The notes under the pieces were generated by a model. The model made no database searches. It was not told where the DNA came from and saw only the letters and a list, made by a program, of their open reading frames with translations. DNA of 13,474 nucleotides from positions 1-13,474 of the forward strand of contig JAKEHZ010000060.1 of assembly GCA_022614735.1 (NCBI GenBank), written 5' to 3'. Made by a program: the position numbers and the translations under genes. Numbering within the stretch: position 1 is the stretch's first letter; the number at the start of each line of letters is the position of its first letter. Below are positions 6,407-13,410 of the stretch, piece by piece. Origin of the DNA: Acidobacteriota bacterium. Its GTDB lineage: Bacteria > Acidobacteriota > Blastocatellia > RBC074.

Positions 6407-7708
6407 ATGCGCCGTAGACTGACGCTCGCGTTGATTATCACAATTCTGTCATTGGTCACCGCAATCTCCATTGTTTCCGCGGAGAATTGGCCTCAATGGC
6501 GCGGCCCAATGCTTAACGGCATCAGTAACGAAAAGAATTTACCTGTCAAATGGAGCACTGAGGAGAACATCACATGGAAACTGGAACTCCCCGCCTGGAG
6601 CGGTGCGACGCCGATCATCTGGGGGAATTATATCTTCCTCAATATGTCCGAAGGCGGCGTAACCAGAAAGTCCGTCGTTGGTAATCTCTTACTCTGGTGC
6701 CTGGATCGAACTAAGGGAGAGGTGCTTTGGAAAAAGCCGCTGGGGAGCGGTGACGTCGTACTACGCAAGCAGAATATGTCTTCGCCTTCGCCGGTGACCG
6801 ATGGGAGGAACGTCTGGGTGTTGACAGGCACAGGAGTTTTGAAATGCTTCGACTTCAAAGGGAATGAGATTTGGGCGCGTGAAATTCAGAAAGATTACGG
6901 GAGGTTCGGATTGAACTGGGGGTTCGCCTCCTCTCCACTTCTCTATGAGGATTCGCTCTATATTCCAGTGTTGCACGGGATGAAAACTGACGACCCTTCC
7001 TACATCCTCCGCATCAATAAGGCCACCGGGAAGACCGTCTGGCGCTCTGAGCGTCCAACGCAGGCCATTCAAGAATCGCCTGATGCCTACATCACACCCG
7101 CATTACTCAAGAACGGTGGCACTCTCGAGCTGATCATCAGCGGCGGCGATTGTGTGACGGGGCACGATCTGGCAACGGGCAAAGAGTTGTGGCGCGCCTA
7201 TGGTTTGAACCCTGATAACAATGGGGCCTATCGAATAGTCAATTCGCCGGTAGTCGCAGATGGCATGATCTATGCTGGAAGCAAATACAGGCCGTATCTC
7301 GCGCTGCGTGCAGGCGGAAGGGGAGATGTCACCGACACCCATCGTGCCTGGGTCATTGAGAACGGCCCCGATGTTCCGACTCCGGTGATTGACGGCAAGT
7401 ATCTCTACATGGTGCGCGACAACGGCGTTTTTATGTGTCTCGACTCGAAGACCGGAAAAGAGATCTATGCGCAGCAGCGCCTCAAGCCCGGCATATATAG
7501 TCCGTCCCCGGTACTGGCCGATGGCAAGATTTATGCTACCAACGAGGAAGGGCTGACAACTGTCATCAAAGCCGGCCCGCAGTTTGAAATCCTGTCTGAG
7601 AATGCGTTGAATGATTATTGTTTGAGCTCACCGGCAATCTCCGAGGGTCAGATCTTTATTCGCACGGCCGGACATCTCTATTGCATCGGTAAGCGGGTGA
7701 GTAAATAA
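6407..7708 (+). CDS. Exported PQQ-type beta-propeller protein (second of two)
   Basis: A 433-aa protein with a Sec signal peptide (MRRRLTLALIITILSL, likely cleavage after IVSA at about 25) and a mature start ENWPQWRGP, the hallmark opening of secreted PQQ-like proteins of Acidobacteriota and Planctomycetes. Blade motifs: LDRTKGEVLWKK (99-110), FDFKGNEIWARE (148-159), INKATGKTVWRS (203-214), HDLATGKELWRA (253-264) and LDSKTGKEIYAQ (345-356). GGGAGG at 6396-6401, 5 nt before the ATG, fixes the start. It shares fold and opening motif with the preceding propeller but little linear identity, so it is an old paralogue rather than a recent duplication. Its function is unknown; it may be a scaffold or a sugar- or alcohol-oxidising enzyme partner. 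The repeat tract at 7713 begins 5 nt after the stop. Confidence 0.88.
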   Translation: MRRRLTLALIITILSLVTAISIVSAENWPQWRGPMLNGISNEKNLPVKWSTEENITWKLELPAWSGATPIIWGNYIFLNMSEGGVTRKSVVGNLLLWCLDRTKGEVLWKKPLGSGDVVLRKQNMSSPSPVTDGRNVWVLTGTGVLKCFDFKGNEIWAREIQKDYGRFGLNWGFASSPLLYEDSLYIPVLHGMKTDDPSYILRINKATGKTVWRSERPTQAIQESPDAYITPALLKNGGTLELIISGGDCVTGHDLATGKELWRAYGLNPDNNGAYRIVNSPVVADGMIYAGSKYRPYLALRAGGRGDVTDTHRAWVIENGPDVPTPVIDGKYLYMVRDNGVFMCLDSKTGKEIYAQQRLKPGIYSPSPVLADGKIYATNEEGLTTVIKAGPQFEILSENALNDYCLSSPAISEGQIFIRTAGHLYCIGKRVSK

Positions 7709-7712
7709 AAAA

Positions 7713-7764
7713 CAGTTTTCAGTTTTCAGTTTTCAGTCCTTGGAGAAATGCGAACTGAAAACTG
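7713..7764. repeat. Inverted pair of CAGTTTT heptamer tracts
   Basis: CAGTTTT repeated about 3.5 times at 7713-7737 faces AACTGAAAACTG at 7753-7764. This forms a 12-13 bp stem with a loop of about 27 nt just after the stop of the second propeller gene. The unit is the same as at 126-157 and 11811-11886. It may serve as a 3'-end structure of the transcript. Confidence 0.85.
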
Positions 7765-7797
7765 GATTCTGAAGAGTCATCCAGGTCGCGATGCGAC
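7762..7797 (+). terminator. Two small GC-rich hairpins after the second propeller gene
   Basis: CTGGAT (7762-7767) pairs with ATCCAG (7779-7784), and directly after it GTCGC-GAT-GCGAC (7785-7797) forms a 5-bp stem with a 3-nt loop. No T-run follows, so intrinsic termination is uncertain. Confidence 0.25.
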
Positions 7798-7812
7798 GCC
7801 TTGAAACGATGA

Positions 7813-7895
7813 AAAAGATCAACCGCCAAGACGCCAAGAACGCCAAGAAGCGGGCAAGGCCTTGGCGTTCTTGGCGTCTTGGCGGTTGATCTTTT
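7813..7895. repeat. Perfect 35-bp inverted repeat of CGCCAAGA units abutting a ribosome site
   Basis: Left arm 7813-7847 and right arm 7861-7895 are exactly complementary over 35 nt; the loop is 13 nt (7848-7860). The inner part of each arm consists of three CGCCAAG units spaced 8-9 nt, and the outer part is AAAAGATCAAC. The right arm ends at 7895, one base before the AGAGGAG of the S9 peptidase gene. In mRNA this would be a very stable stem ending at the Shine-Dalgarno. It could block ribosomes, be cut by RNase III, or terminate upstream transcription; none of these is shown. Confidence 0.93.
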
Positions 7896-7896
7896 C

Positions 7897-7903
7897 AGAG
7901 GAG
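7897..7903 (+). promoter_or_regulatory. Ribosome binding site that sets the S9 peptidase start
   Basis: AGAGGAG with 8 nt to ATG 7912. This is preferred over the in-frame TTG at 7879, which lies inside the arm of the 35-bp inverted repeat and would add 11 residues before the signal peptide. Confidence 0.88.
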
Positions 7904-7911
7904 CAACAGAA

Positions 7912-10083
7912 ATGCCTATATTTTATTCGATTAAATCATGTGAGCATTCACTCCGACGCTACTCGATTCTATTCGCAGCTTTCGCGATCGTGTTGTGTTT
8001 GCCGATCATCACAGCGCGAGCACAGCAATCGATCACCAAGCGTCCCATCACTCACGAGGATGTATGGCTCATGAAACGCGTCGGCGCACCCGTTCCGAGC
8101 CCTGATGGCAAATGGGTCGTCTTTTCTGTCGTCGAGCCTGCATACGATGAAAAAGATCAGGTATCTGACTTGTGGATTGTGCCCGCTGACGGCAGCGCGA
8201 AGCCTCGTCGCTTGACCGGAACCAAAGGCAGTGAAAGCGGCAATACCTGGAGCCCCGATTCACGCAGCATTGCCTTCTCGGCGAAACGCGACGGCGATGA
8301 GGTCAATCAAATCTACCTGCTCAACGTCGTCGGTGGTGGAGAAGCGACGCGGGTGACCAATCTCTCGACTGGCGCGCGAGGACCGCAGTTCAGCACCGAT
8401 GGCAGGATGATCATCTTCTCCAGCTCGGTTTATCCCGGAGCAAACAACGACGAAGAGAACAAGCGCATCGCAAATGAGCGAAAAGCGCGTAAGTATCGCG
8501 CGCGCGTCTATGAGTCCTTCCCGATACGCAACTGGGATCGCTGGCTTGATGAGATGCAATCTCACGTCTTCGTTCAATCGCTCGAACCGGGCGCGAAGGC
8601 GAAAGATTTGTTGGCAGGAACGAAACTGGTGAGTGAGATGGGGTTTTCCGGGGCGATTGGAGCCGGCAGTGATGAGCTGCAGCCCGTCTGGTCGCCTGAC
8701 GGCCAATCGATTGTTTTCGTCGCAATGACCAATCGTAACGCTGCGGCCTATTCGGAGTCCAACACGAATCTCTATCAGGTTTCGATCAATGGAGGAGAGC
8801 CGCGACAGCTGACGACGGGCAAAGACAGCTACTCCCGCCCGACATTCAGCCCCGATGGAAAGACTCTTTACTCCAGCGTCAATCCGAACACTGAGAAGGT
8901 CTACAACCTCAATCGTCTTGTCAGCTTTGCCTGGCCGGCAATGGGAGAACGGAAGGTTATCACGGCAAGCTTCGACCGAGCGCCATCGAGCTTCGCGCTC
9001 ACGCCTGACAGTAAAACCGTCTACCTTCTTGCCGAGGAAGCAGGGCACGAGAAGCTCTTTTCAGTCCCGGCAACCGGCGGTCAGGTCATACTGGCGATGG
9101 ATATGACACTGGGCGTTTATACAAACCTGGCGATCCCGGGCAGAGCTTCATCGCCCTTGTTTTTCGCCAATTGGGAGAGCGCAGTTAACCCGGCAGAGGT
9201 TGTTCGCATCGATCTCAGCTCCAAAACGCAGAAAGCCCTCAGTGACTTCAATGCAGAACGCATAGCGCAGATTGACTCGCTGCCCTTGCGCCATTTCTGG
9301 TTTACCGGCAAGCGCGGAAAAAAGGTTCATAGCCTCATTGTTTTGCCTCCAAAATTCGACGAGAACAAAAAATATCCGCTCTTTGTCTTTATCCATGGCG
9401 GGCCGCACACGATGACGCGCGATCAGTTCTTCCTCCGCTGGAACTATCATCTCCTGGCGCAGCCCGGCTATGTGATCTTGATGACGGACTACACCGGTTC
9501 GACCGGATACGGTGAAAAATTCGCTCAGGAAATTCAAAGTGATCCCCTTAAAGGACCGGGCGAAGAATTGAACGAAGCAGCAGACGAAGCGATCAAACAG
9601 TTCAAGTATATCGACGGATCGAGACAGGCTGCGGGCGGCGCGAGTTATGGTGGGCATCTGGCCAACTGGCTGCAGGCTACGACGACGCGATACAAGTGTC
9701 TGATCAGCCATGCCGGTTTAGTCAATCTCGAATCGCAGTGGGGCACCAGCGACACCATTTATTCTCGTGAGGTTAACAATGGTGGCCCGGTCTGGGAACA
9801 GGGTCCGGTATGGCGCGAGCAGAATCCGATTCGTTATGCCGCAAAGTTCCGCACGCCAATGCTGATAACCGTTGGCGAAAACGATTTTCGCGTGCCGCTC
9901 AACAATTCGATTGAAAACTGGAGCGTACTCCAACGGTTGCGCATCCCGAGCAAGTTGGTTGTTTTCCCTGAGGAGAACCATTGGATATTGAAGGGCGAGA
10001 ACAGCAGGTTCTTTTACGGGGAAGTGCACGCGTGGTTGAAAAAATGGCTGGGTGGAGAGAATACCAATACAGTGCGAAACTGA
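7912..10083 (+). CDS. Exported S9 family serine peptidase (prolyl oligopeptidase/DPP-like)
   Basis: A 723-aa protein with an N-terminal signal peptide (about 1-37, core ILFAAFAIVLCLPII, likely cleavage after ARA). The N-terminal half is a TolB/WD40-like propeller with repeated 'SPDG' strands (SPDGKWVVFSV, WSPDSRSIAFSA, WSPDGQSIVFVA, FSPDGKTLYSSV), which gates access to the active site. The C-terminal alpha/beta hydrolase domain (about 470-715) has the oxyanion motif HGGPH (495-499), nucleophile S578 in GGASYGG, acid D658 in GENDFRVP and base H690 in EENHW, so the catalytic triad is complete. The length matches DPP5/acylaminoacyl-peptidase-like members, which cleave short peptides in the periplasm. 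Exact substrate preference cannot be read from the sequence. It has its own ribosome site, preceded by the 35-bp inverted repeat, and probably its own transcription unit or a processed transcript. Confidence 0.94.
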   Translation: MPIFYSIKSCEHSLRRYSILFAAFAIVLCLPIITARAQQSITKRPITHEDVWLMKRVGAPVPSPDGKWVVFSVVEPAYDEKDQVSDLWIVPADGSAKPRRLTGTKGSESGNTWSPDSRSIAFSAKRDGDEVNQIYLLNVVGGGEATRVTNLSTGARGPQFSTDGRMIIFSSSVYPGANNDEENKRIANERKARKYRARVYESFPIRNWDRWLDEMQSHVFVQSLEPGAKAKDLLAGTKLVSEMGFSGAIGAGSDELQPVWSPDGQSIVFVAMTNRNAAAYSESNTNLYQVSINGGEPRQLTTGKDSYSRPTFSPDGKTLYSSVNPNTEKVYNLNRLVSFAWPAMGERKVITASFDRAPSSFALTPDSKTVYLLAEEAGHEKLFSVPATGGQVILAMDMTLGVYTNLAIPGRASSPLFFANWESAVNPAEVVRIDLSSKTQKALSDFNAERIAQIDSLPLRHFWFTGKRGKKVHSLIVLPPKFDENKKYPLFVFIHGGPHTMTRDQFFLRWNYHLLAQPGYVILMTDYTGSTGYGEKFAQEIQSDPLKGPGEELNEAADEAIKQFKYIDGSRQAAGGASYGGHLANWLQATTTRYKCLISHAGLVNLESQWGTSDTIYSREVNNGGPVWEQGPVWREQNPIRYAAKFRTPMLITVGENDFRVPLNNSIENWSVLQRLRIPSKLVVFPEENHWILKGENSRFFYGEVHAWLKKWLGGENTNTVRN

Positions 10084-10162
10084 ATTAAATCGTGGAGTGT
10101 GATTAATGAAGGAAATAAGGGGAAAACGGGTCAACAAGAAAGGGCGGAAATAACGGAACAAA

Positions 10163-10350
10163 CTGATGTCGGTACACTTTTACAAAGTTAGCCTCTTTTA
10201 CAGGAATGAAATTGGAATACAAAAAAGGCAAAAAGGGCAAAAAAGGCAAAAGGGCTAAGAATTTTTGCTTTTTTGCCCTTTTTGCCTTTTTTGTGTTCCA
10301 CCTTGTCTTACGATCTGAAACCTAACTTTGAAAATGTGTCCCGACATCAG
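10163..10350. mobile_element. Putative MITE: 29-nt terminal inverted repeats and 9-10 bp flanking duplication
   Basis: The left end 10163-10191 (CTGATGTCGGTACAC...) and the right end 10322-10350 are inverted copies matching at 26 of 29 positions, the outer 10 (CTGATGTCGG) perfectly. The element is 188 bp and has no coding capacity. Immediately outside, CGGAACAAAC occurs at 10154-10163 and again at 10351-10360, as expected for a target-site duplication of 9 bp (10 if the shared terminal C is counted). It contains the 32-bp inverted repeat at 10214-10299. A transposase was not found, so any movement would depend on one elsewhere. The flanks are themselves low in complexity, so chance direct repetition is possible. 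Confidence 0.6.
10214..10299. repeat. 32-bp inverted repeat of AAAAAAGGC/AAAAAGGGC units inside the MITE-like element
   Basis: Left arm 10214-10245 and right arm 10268-10299 pair over 32 nt with one G-U mismatch; the loop is 22 nt. The left side has four units of 8-9 nt (AAAAAAGGC, AAAAAGGGC, AAAAAAGGC, AAAAGGGC), of which the first two and the start of the third are in the stem. The design matches the other intergenic inverted repeats but the sequence differs. Confidence 0.88.
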
Positions 10351-10386
10351 CGGAACAAACGGAAAAATACTAAGGAGTAGGTATAA

Positions 10387-11784
10387 ATGAGACGATTTGA
10401 CCGTCGCACTTTTCTGACTGGCTCTCTTTCGACAGGCGCGGCTTTGGCGATGCAGAGGATAGTTGCCCGCGGCGAGGTTTTCGGCAAAACGAGCTACAGG
10501 CATCTGATGGCTACCAAAGGTAATGGAGCTTACGGGCTATTGCGATCAACAGCTGCAAGTAATACCGGTGAAATGTTGCTCGCATTGCCGGAGGGTTTTC
10601 AATACACGGTTTTCGGCAAGACCGGCGAGAAGATGTCTGATGGGAATCAGACACCGCGTGCTCACGATGGAATGGCTGCATTCAGCGTGAAAGGTGAGTT
10701 GCGCCTGATTCGCAACCACGAGATCAATAACCAGCTTGGTAAATTGGGAGTGACGATTGGCGATCCTAAGAAGTCTTACGACCCGATGGCTGGTGGCGGC
10801 ACAACGACGCTCGTCATCGATCCGAAGACACGCGAGCTCAAACGCCACTTCGTCAGTTTGAGCGGGTCGTTGCATAACTGTGCCGGCGGCCCGACGCCAT
10901 GGGGATCGTGGATCAGTTGCGAAGAGACGGTGCTCGGCACAAACAAATTTAAGGATCCGCAGGGCAACGACCGCGGAGGCTTCTCGAAGGAGCACGGTTA
11001 TTGTTTTGAGGTTTCCGCGTCGAGCAACGAATTGAAAGAGGCCGTACCGCTCCCAGCGCTGGGGCGTTTTGTTCACGAAGCCATCGCAGTCGATCCGAAG
11101 ACTGGCATCGTTTACGAAACGGAAGACAGAGGCGCCGCGGGTTTCTATCGCTTCATTCCAAAGAAGAAAGGAAAATTGAGCCAGGGCGGGCGATTGCAGA
11201 TGCTCGCAATCAAAGACAATCCCAAATACGACACTCGCACGGGTCAGAAGGGAGGCGCAAAGTTCGATGTGATCTGGGTTGATATTGATGATCCTGACCC
11301 GGCGAGTGCGACGGCAGATGCTGCGAGCGTTTACAAGCAGGGTAACGATAAGGGCGCAGCCATCTTCGCGCGACTCGAGGGTTGCTGGTATGGAGAGGGC
11401 AGCATCTTCTTCACCGCGACAAGTGGAGGTGACAAACGCCGTGGGCAAATATGGCAATACACGCCGCGCGGTAATGGCGATGGTTTGTTGACGCTTCTGT
11501 TCGAATCGCCTGATGCCCAGGTTCTCGATGGCCCTGACAATTTATGCGTAAGCCCGCGTGGTGGCCTGATCATTTGCGAAGATGGCGGTGAAGAACAGTT
11601 CGTGCGCGGCCTAACCGCTGAAGGGAAGATTTTTGACTTCGCGCGCAATATCGTCTCAGGTTTTGAGACGAGGGAATTTGCAGGCGCTACGTTCAGTCCT
11701 GATGGTCAAACGCTGTTCCTCAACATTCAAACACCGGGCTTGACATTCGCAGTCTGGGGACCATGGAACGAAGGCGCATTGTAG
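10387..11784 (+). CDS. Tat-exported PhoX-like (DUF839) protein
   Basis: A 465-aa protein with a twin-arginine signal at the N terminus (DRRTFLTGS, R6-R7, then a hydrophobic stretch up to about residue 27), so it is probably folded with a metal cofactor before export. Family motifs of PhoX/DUF839 are present: RNHE (109-112), NCAGGPTPWGSWISCEE (164-180), GRFVHEAIAVDP (226-237), YETEDRG (243-249), GPDNL (382-386) and CEDG (397-400). The SCEE cysteine (C178) corresponds to the conserved metal-site cysteine known in PhoX. At 465 aa it is shorter than classical PhoX alkaline phosphatases (about 600-700 aa), so phosphatase activity is plausible but not certain. AAGGAG at 10372-10377 supports the start. 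It converges on the DinB-like gene across a 57-bp inverted repeat. Confidence 0.9.
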   Translation: MRRFDRRTFLTGSLSTGAALAMQRIVARGEVFGKTSYRHLMATKGNGAYGLLRSTAASNTGEMLLALPEGFQYTVFGKTGEKMSDGNQTPRAHDGMAAFSVKGELRLIRNHEINNQLGKLGVTIGDPKKSYDPMAGGGTTTLVIDPKTRELKRHFVSLSGSLHNCAGGPTPWGSWISCEETVLGTNKFKDPQGNDRGGFSKEHGYCFEVSASSNELKEAVPLPALGRFVHEAIAVDPKTGIVYETEDRGAAGFYRFIPKKKGKLSQGGRLQMLAIKDNPKYDTRTGQKGGAKFDVIWVDIDDPDPASATADAASVYKQGNDKGAAIFARLEGCWYGEGSIFFTATSGGDKRRGQIWQYTPRGNGDGLLTLLFESPDAQVLDGPDNLCVSPRGGLIICEDGGEEQFVRGLTAEGKIFDFARNIVSGFETREFAGATFSPDGQTLFLNIQTPGLTFAVWGPWNEGAL

Positions 11785-11786
11785 AA

Positions 11787-11912
11787 AAGAGAATACGAAA
11801 CAAACGAAAAACAGTTTTCAGTTTTCAGTTTTCAGTTTTCAGCTGGGCAGATATCGCTGAAGACTGAAAACTGAAAACTGAAAACTGTTTTTCGTTTGTT
11901 TCGTATTCTCTT
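11787..11912. repeat. 57-bp inverted repeat between convergent genes (two modules joined)
   Basis: Left arm 11787-11843 and right arm 11856-11912 pair over 57 nt with one G-U mismatch; the loop is 12 nt. Each arm joins the AAGAGAATACGAAACAAACG module (outer) to CAGTTTT heptamers (inner, four units). It begins 3 nt after the PhoX-like stop and ends 9 nt before the stop of the DinB-like gene, filling nearly the whole gap. Its position suits a bidirectional terminator or mRNA 3'-end protector for both genes; this is inferred from position only. Confidence 0.95.
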
Positions 11913-11921
11913 CTTTCTGCA

Positions 11922-12467
11922 TCAGGCAGGGAAACCTGCTGATGATTTCACCTCTTCAATTTGGAGCCGGTGGCGTTCTTCGTGCTCGCCGAGCAATAAC
12001 AACCATTGATAAAGGCTGAGCCGGCCGAGTGCCGGGTGCGGCCAGGTTTGCTCGGACAAGTCCACCGACTCAAGTCGTGATCTCAATTTGAACAGGTCAT
12101 TGATCGACTGTTGATTTTTGGCCACAGCATCGGCAACCGGCACACCGCCTTGTGGATGAACGATCTCAGGCGCGCTCCATTTTCCGGGCATCAATTCACC
12201 TTCAACAGTCATCGTCAATGGCGGTAGTTGCAAATCATTCTTTGCCGCTTTGGGTTCTGCCTCTGCCTGTTTCAACAATTTATGAGTTAGTCTTAGAAAC
12301 CCATTATTGACGATACTGACGTGCTCGGCATTCTCAGCAATCGTCCAACGATCGGGAGCAGGACGGAAATTCTCCTGCATCTCTGTCAAACCTGCCACAC
12401 TTGTGGCAAAGCGCGCGTGCGCTTTTTCGATCATCTCGAAAATATCAGCAATGCTGTGATAGATCAT
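11922..12467 (-). CDS. DinB-like (DinB_2 superfamily) putative metal-binding protein
   Basis: A 181-aa cytoplasmic protein predicted to be a four-helix bundle. The three-histidine metal site typical of DinB_2/YfiT-type proteins is visible: H49 in WTIAENAEHV, and H162 and H166 in LGEHEERHRLQ. Known members include thiol-dependent S-transferases using bacillithiol or mycothiol, but many are uncharacterised, and no substrate can be assigned. AGGAG lies about 8 nt upstream of the ATG (12465-12467). The exported TPR gene is 63 nt upstream on the same strand, so the two may form one transcript. No signal peptide is present. Confidence 0.85.
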   Translation of the reverse strand: MIYHSIADIFEMIEKAHARFATSVAGLTEMQENFRPAPDRWTIAENAEHVSIVNNGFLRLTHKLLKQAEAEPKAAKNDLQLPPLTMTVEGELMPGKWSAPEIVHPQGGVPVADAVAKNQQSINDLFKLRSRLESVDLSEQTWPHPALGRLSLYQWLLLLGEHEERHRLQIEEVKSSAGFPA

Positions 12468-12530
12468 ACCGCCTCTCCTGATTTGGATTGAATTGAAGGC
12501 GATATAGTGTAACAGACAAATCTCATCAGT
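12468..12530 (-). other. Short gap between the TPR and DinB-like genes, free of repeats
   Basis: 63 nt containing the DinB-like ribosome site (AGGAG, about 12474-12478 on the minus strand). It is the only gap in the window without one of the tandem or inverted repeats, consistent with an intra-operon junction. Confidence 0.5.
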
Positions 12531-13256
12531 TCATTCACAGCTCAGTGGCTGGTCAGAGTAGCCCTCACTCGTTCTGAGAGCGGCGATCAATAAAGGTGAT
12601 GGTGAAATAAGCAGGTGACGGCAGCGTTCGAAGTTGTCACGGGCTTCGATGAACTTGTTTTTTGACTGTTTGAGAGCGATCTCAAACTCGCGTATCGCTT
12701 CATCCAAATGACCGGACATCGCATAAATTACGCCGAGGTTATTATGACAGGCGGGTATCCGATCTTTCGATTGTCTAATTGCACGGCGGTAGTACTCAAC
12801 AGCTGAGTCGAAATCGCGGTTCCGTTGTGATTCCAGAGCCAGTTCAAAAATTGCTTCGGCGTGTTTACCGCCGGAATCCGTAACCGCCTGCCGGAAGGCA
12901 TCCTGAGCTTCGCGTCTCTCTCCCAAAGTCTGTAACGCAACACCGAGAGCGTATGAAGCCGATGGATACTTGCCGTTTCGCAATTTGATCGCTTTGCGGT
13001 ATTCAATAATCGCTTCGCGCGGGCGGCCCAGCTTATGCTGACAAACACCTATATTGAAATGTGCACGCGCCGCGTGCGGACCGTGCCAGGCCAGAGCCAC
13101 CTGATATTCGATGATGGCAAGTTGATACTGGCCGCGATGAAATGCCTGATTGCCACGTTCGAGCGACTCGCTGATTCCATCAGCTCTGGCCGCTCCCATA
13201 AGGACCAGCTGGCAGAGTACAAAGAGCAATACAAAAGTGTAGTTTCGTTTTCGCAT
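12531..13256 (-). CDS. Exported tetratricopeptide repeat (TPR) protein
   Basis: A 241-aa protein with a Sec signal peptide (MRKRNYTFVLLFVLCQLVLMG, likely cleavage after AARA at about 25; no lipobox cysteine at the site). The mature part contains about five consecutive TPRs (from ISESLERGNQAFHRGQYQLAI through LDEAIREFEIALKQ), so it is a helical scaffold for protein contacts in the periplasm. A C-terminal tail of about 35 residues has no recognisable motif. AAGGAGGAG (13259-13267, read on the minus strand) precedes the ATG and fixes the start. It is upstream of the DinB-like gene on the same strand. The partner is unknown; envelope assembly or transport complexes are typical but not shown. Confidence 0.88.
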   Translation of the reverse strand: MRKRNYTFVLLFVLCQLVLMGAARADGISESLERGNQAFHRGQYQLAIIEYQVALAWHGPHAARAHFNIGVCQHKLGRPREAIIEYRKAIKLRNGKYPSASYALGVALQTLGERREAQDAFRQAVTDSGGKHAEAIFELALESQRNRDFDSAVEYYRRAIRQSKDRIPACHNNLGVIYAMSGHLDEAIREFEIALKQSKNKFIEARDNFERCRHLLISPSPLLIAALRTSEGYSDQPLSCE

Positions 13257-13348
13257 ATCTCCTCCTTCTCGCCGGGGAGTTTAACTGGAGAGAGGAGGGA
13301 AGTCTTTTCGCTGATTGCCGGCTTTTTGTTGAGATTGCTGAAATGGAA

Positions 13349-13372
13349 GAGAGAAGACAAACAAACGAAAAA
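13349..13372 (+). repeat. Degenerate GAGAATACGAAACAAACG module near the window end
   Basis: Reads GAGAGAAGACAAACAAACG plus AAAAA and is followed at 13376-13387 by GGCAAGTTTCAT, the same 12-mer that follows the module at 6154-6177. It lies upstream of the TPR gene, so the module-12-mer-GGGTCAAA order is kept at two places 7 kb apart. Confidence 0.65.
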
Positions 13373-13410
13373 TCCGGCAAGTTTCATAGAAAGTCTAGAT
13401 TAGTTAACAA

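Larger units (their letters stand above)
10084..10386. other. 303-nt non-coding gap between the peptidase and PhoX-like genes
   Basis: No convincing gene. The first 70 nt after the peptidase stop are purine-rich and low in complexity. The rest is mostly the MITE-like element at 10163-10350 with its inner 32-bp inverted repeat. The last part holds the ribosome site of the PhoX-like gene (AAGGAG at 10372-10377, 9 nt before the ATG). A promoter for that gene must lie in or before the element, but none was identified. Confidence 0.6.

Noticed and set aside
4815..7708. Calling the two propellers PQQ-dependent alcohol dehydrogenases
   Set aside because: Only the generic blade motif is visible; no catalytic or cofactor residues could be supported and no cytochrome is adjacent.
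7879..7911. TTG start giving an 11-residue longer S9 peptidase
   Set aside because: The codon lies within the hairpin arm, has no ribosome site, and ATG 7912 has an AGAGGAG at 8 nt.
8260..9048. 262-codon open frame on the minus strand inside the S9 peptidase gene
   Set aside because: The peptidase frame on the plus strand has clear domains, a triad and a ribosome site; the antisense product has no recognisable motif and is a compositional shadow.
10086..10160. Small gene in the purine-rich stretch after the peptidase
   Set aside because: No frame with a start, ribosome site and protein-like composition; low-complexity sequence.
10546..11457. 303-codon open frame on the minus strand inside the PhoX-like gene
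   Set aside because: Fully antisense to a gene with strong family motifs and a Tat signal; the predicted product looks non-protein-like.
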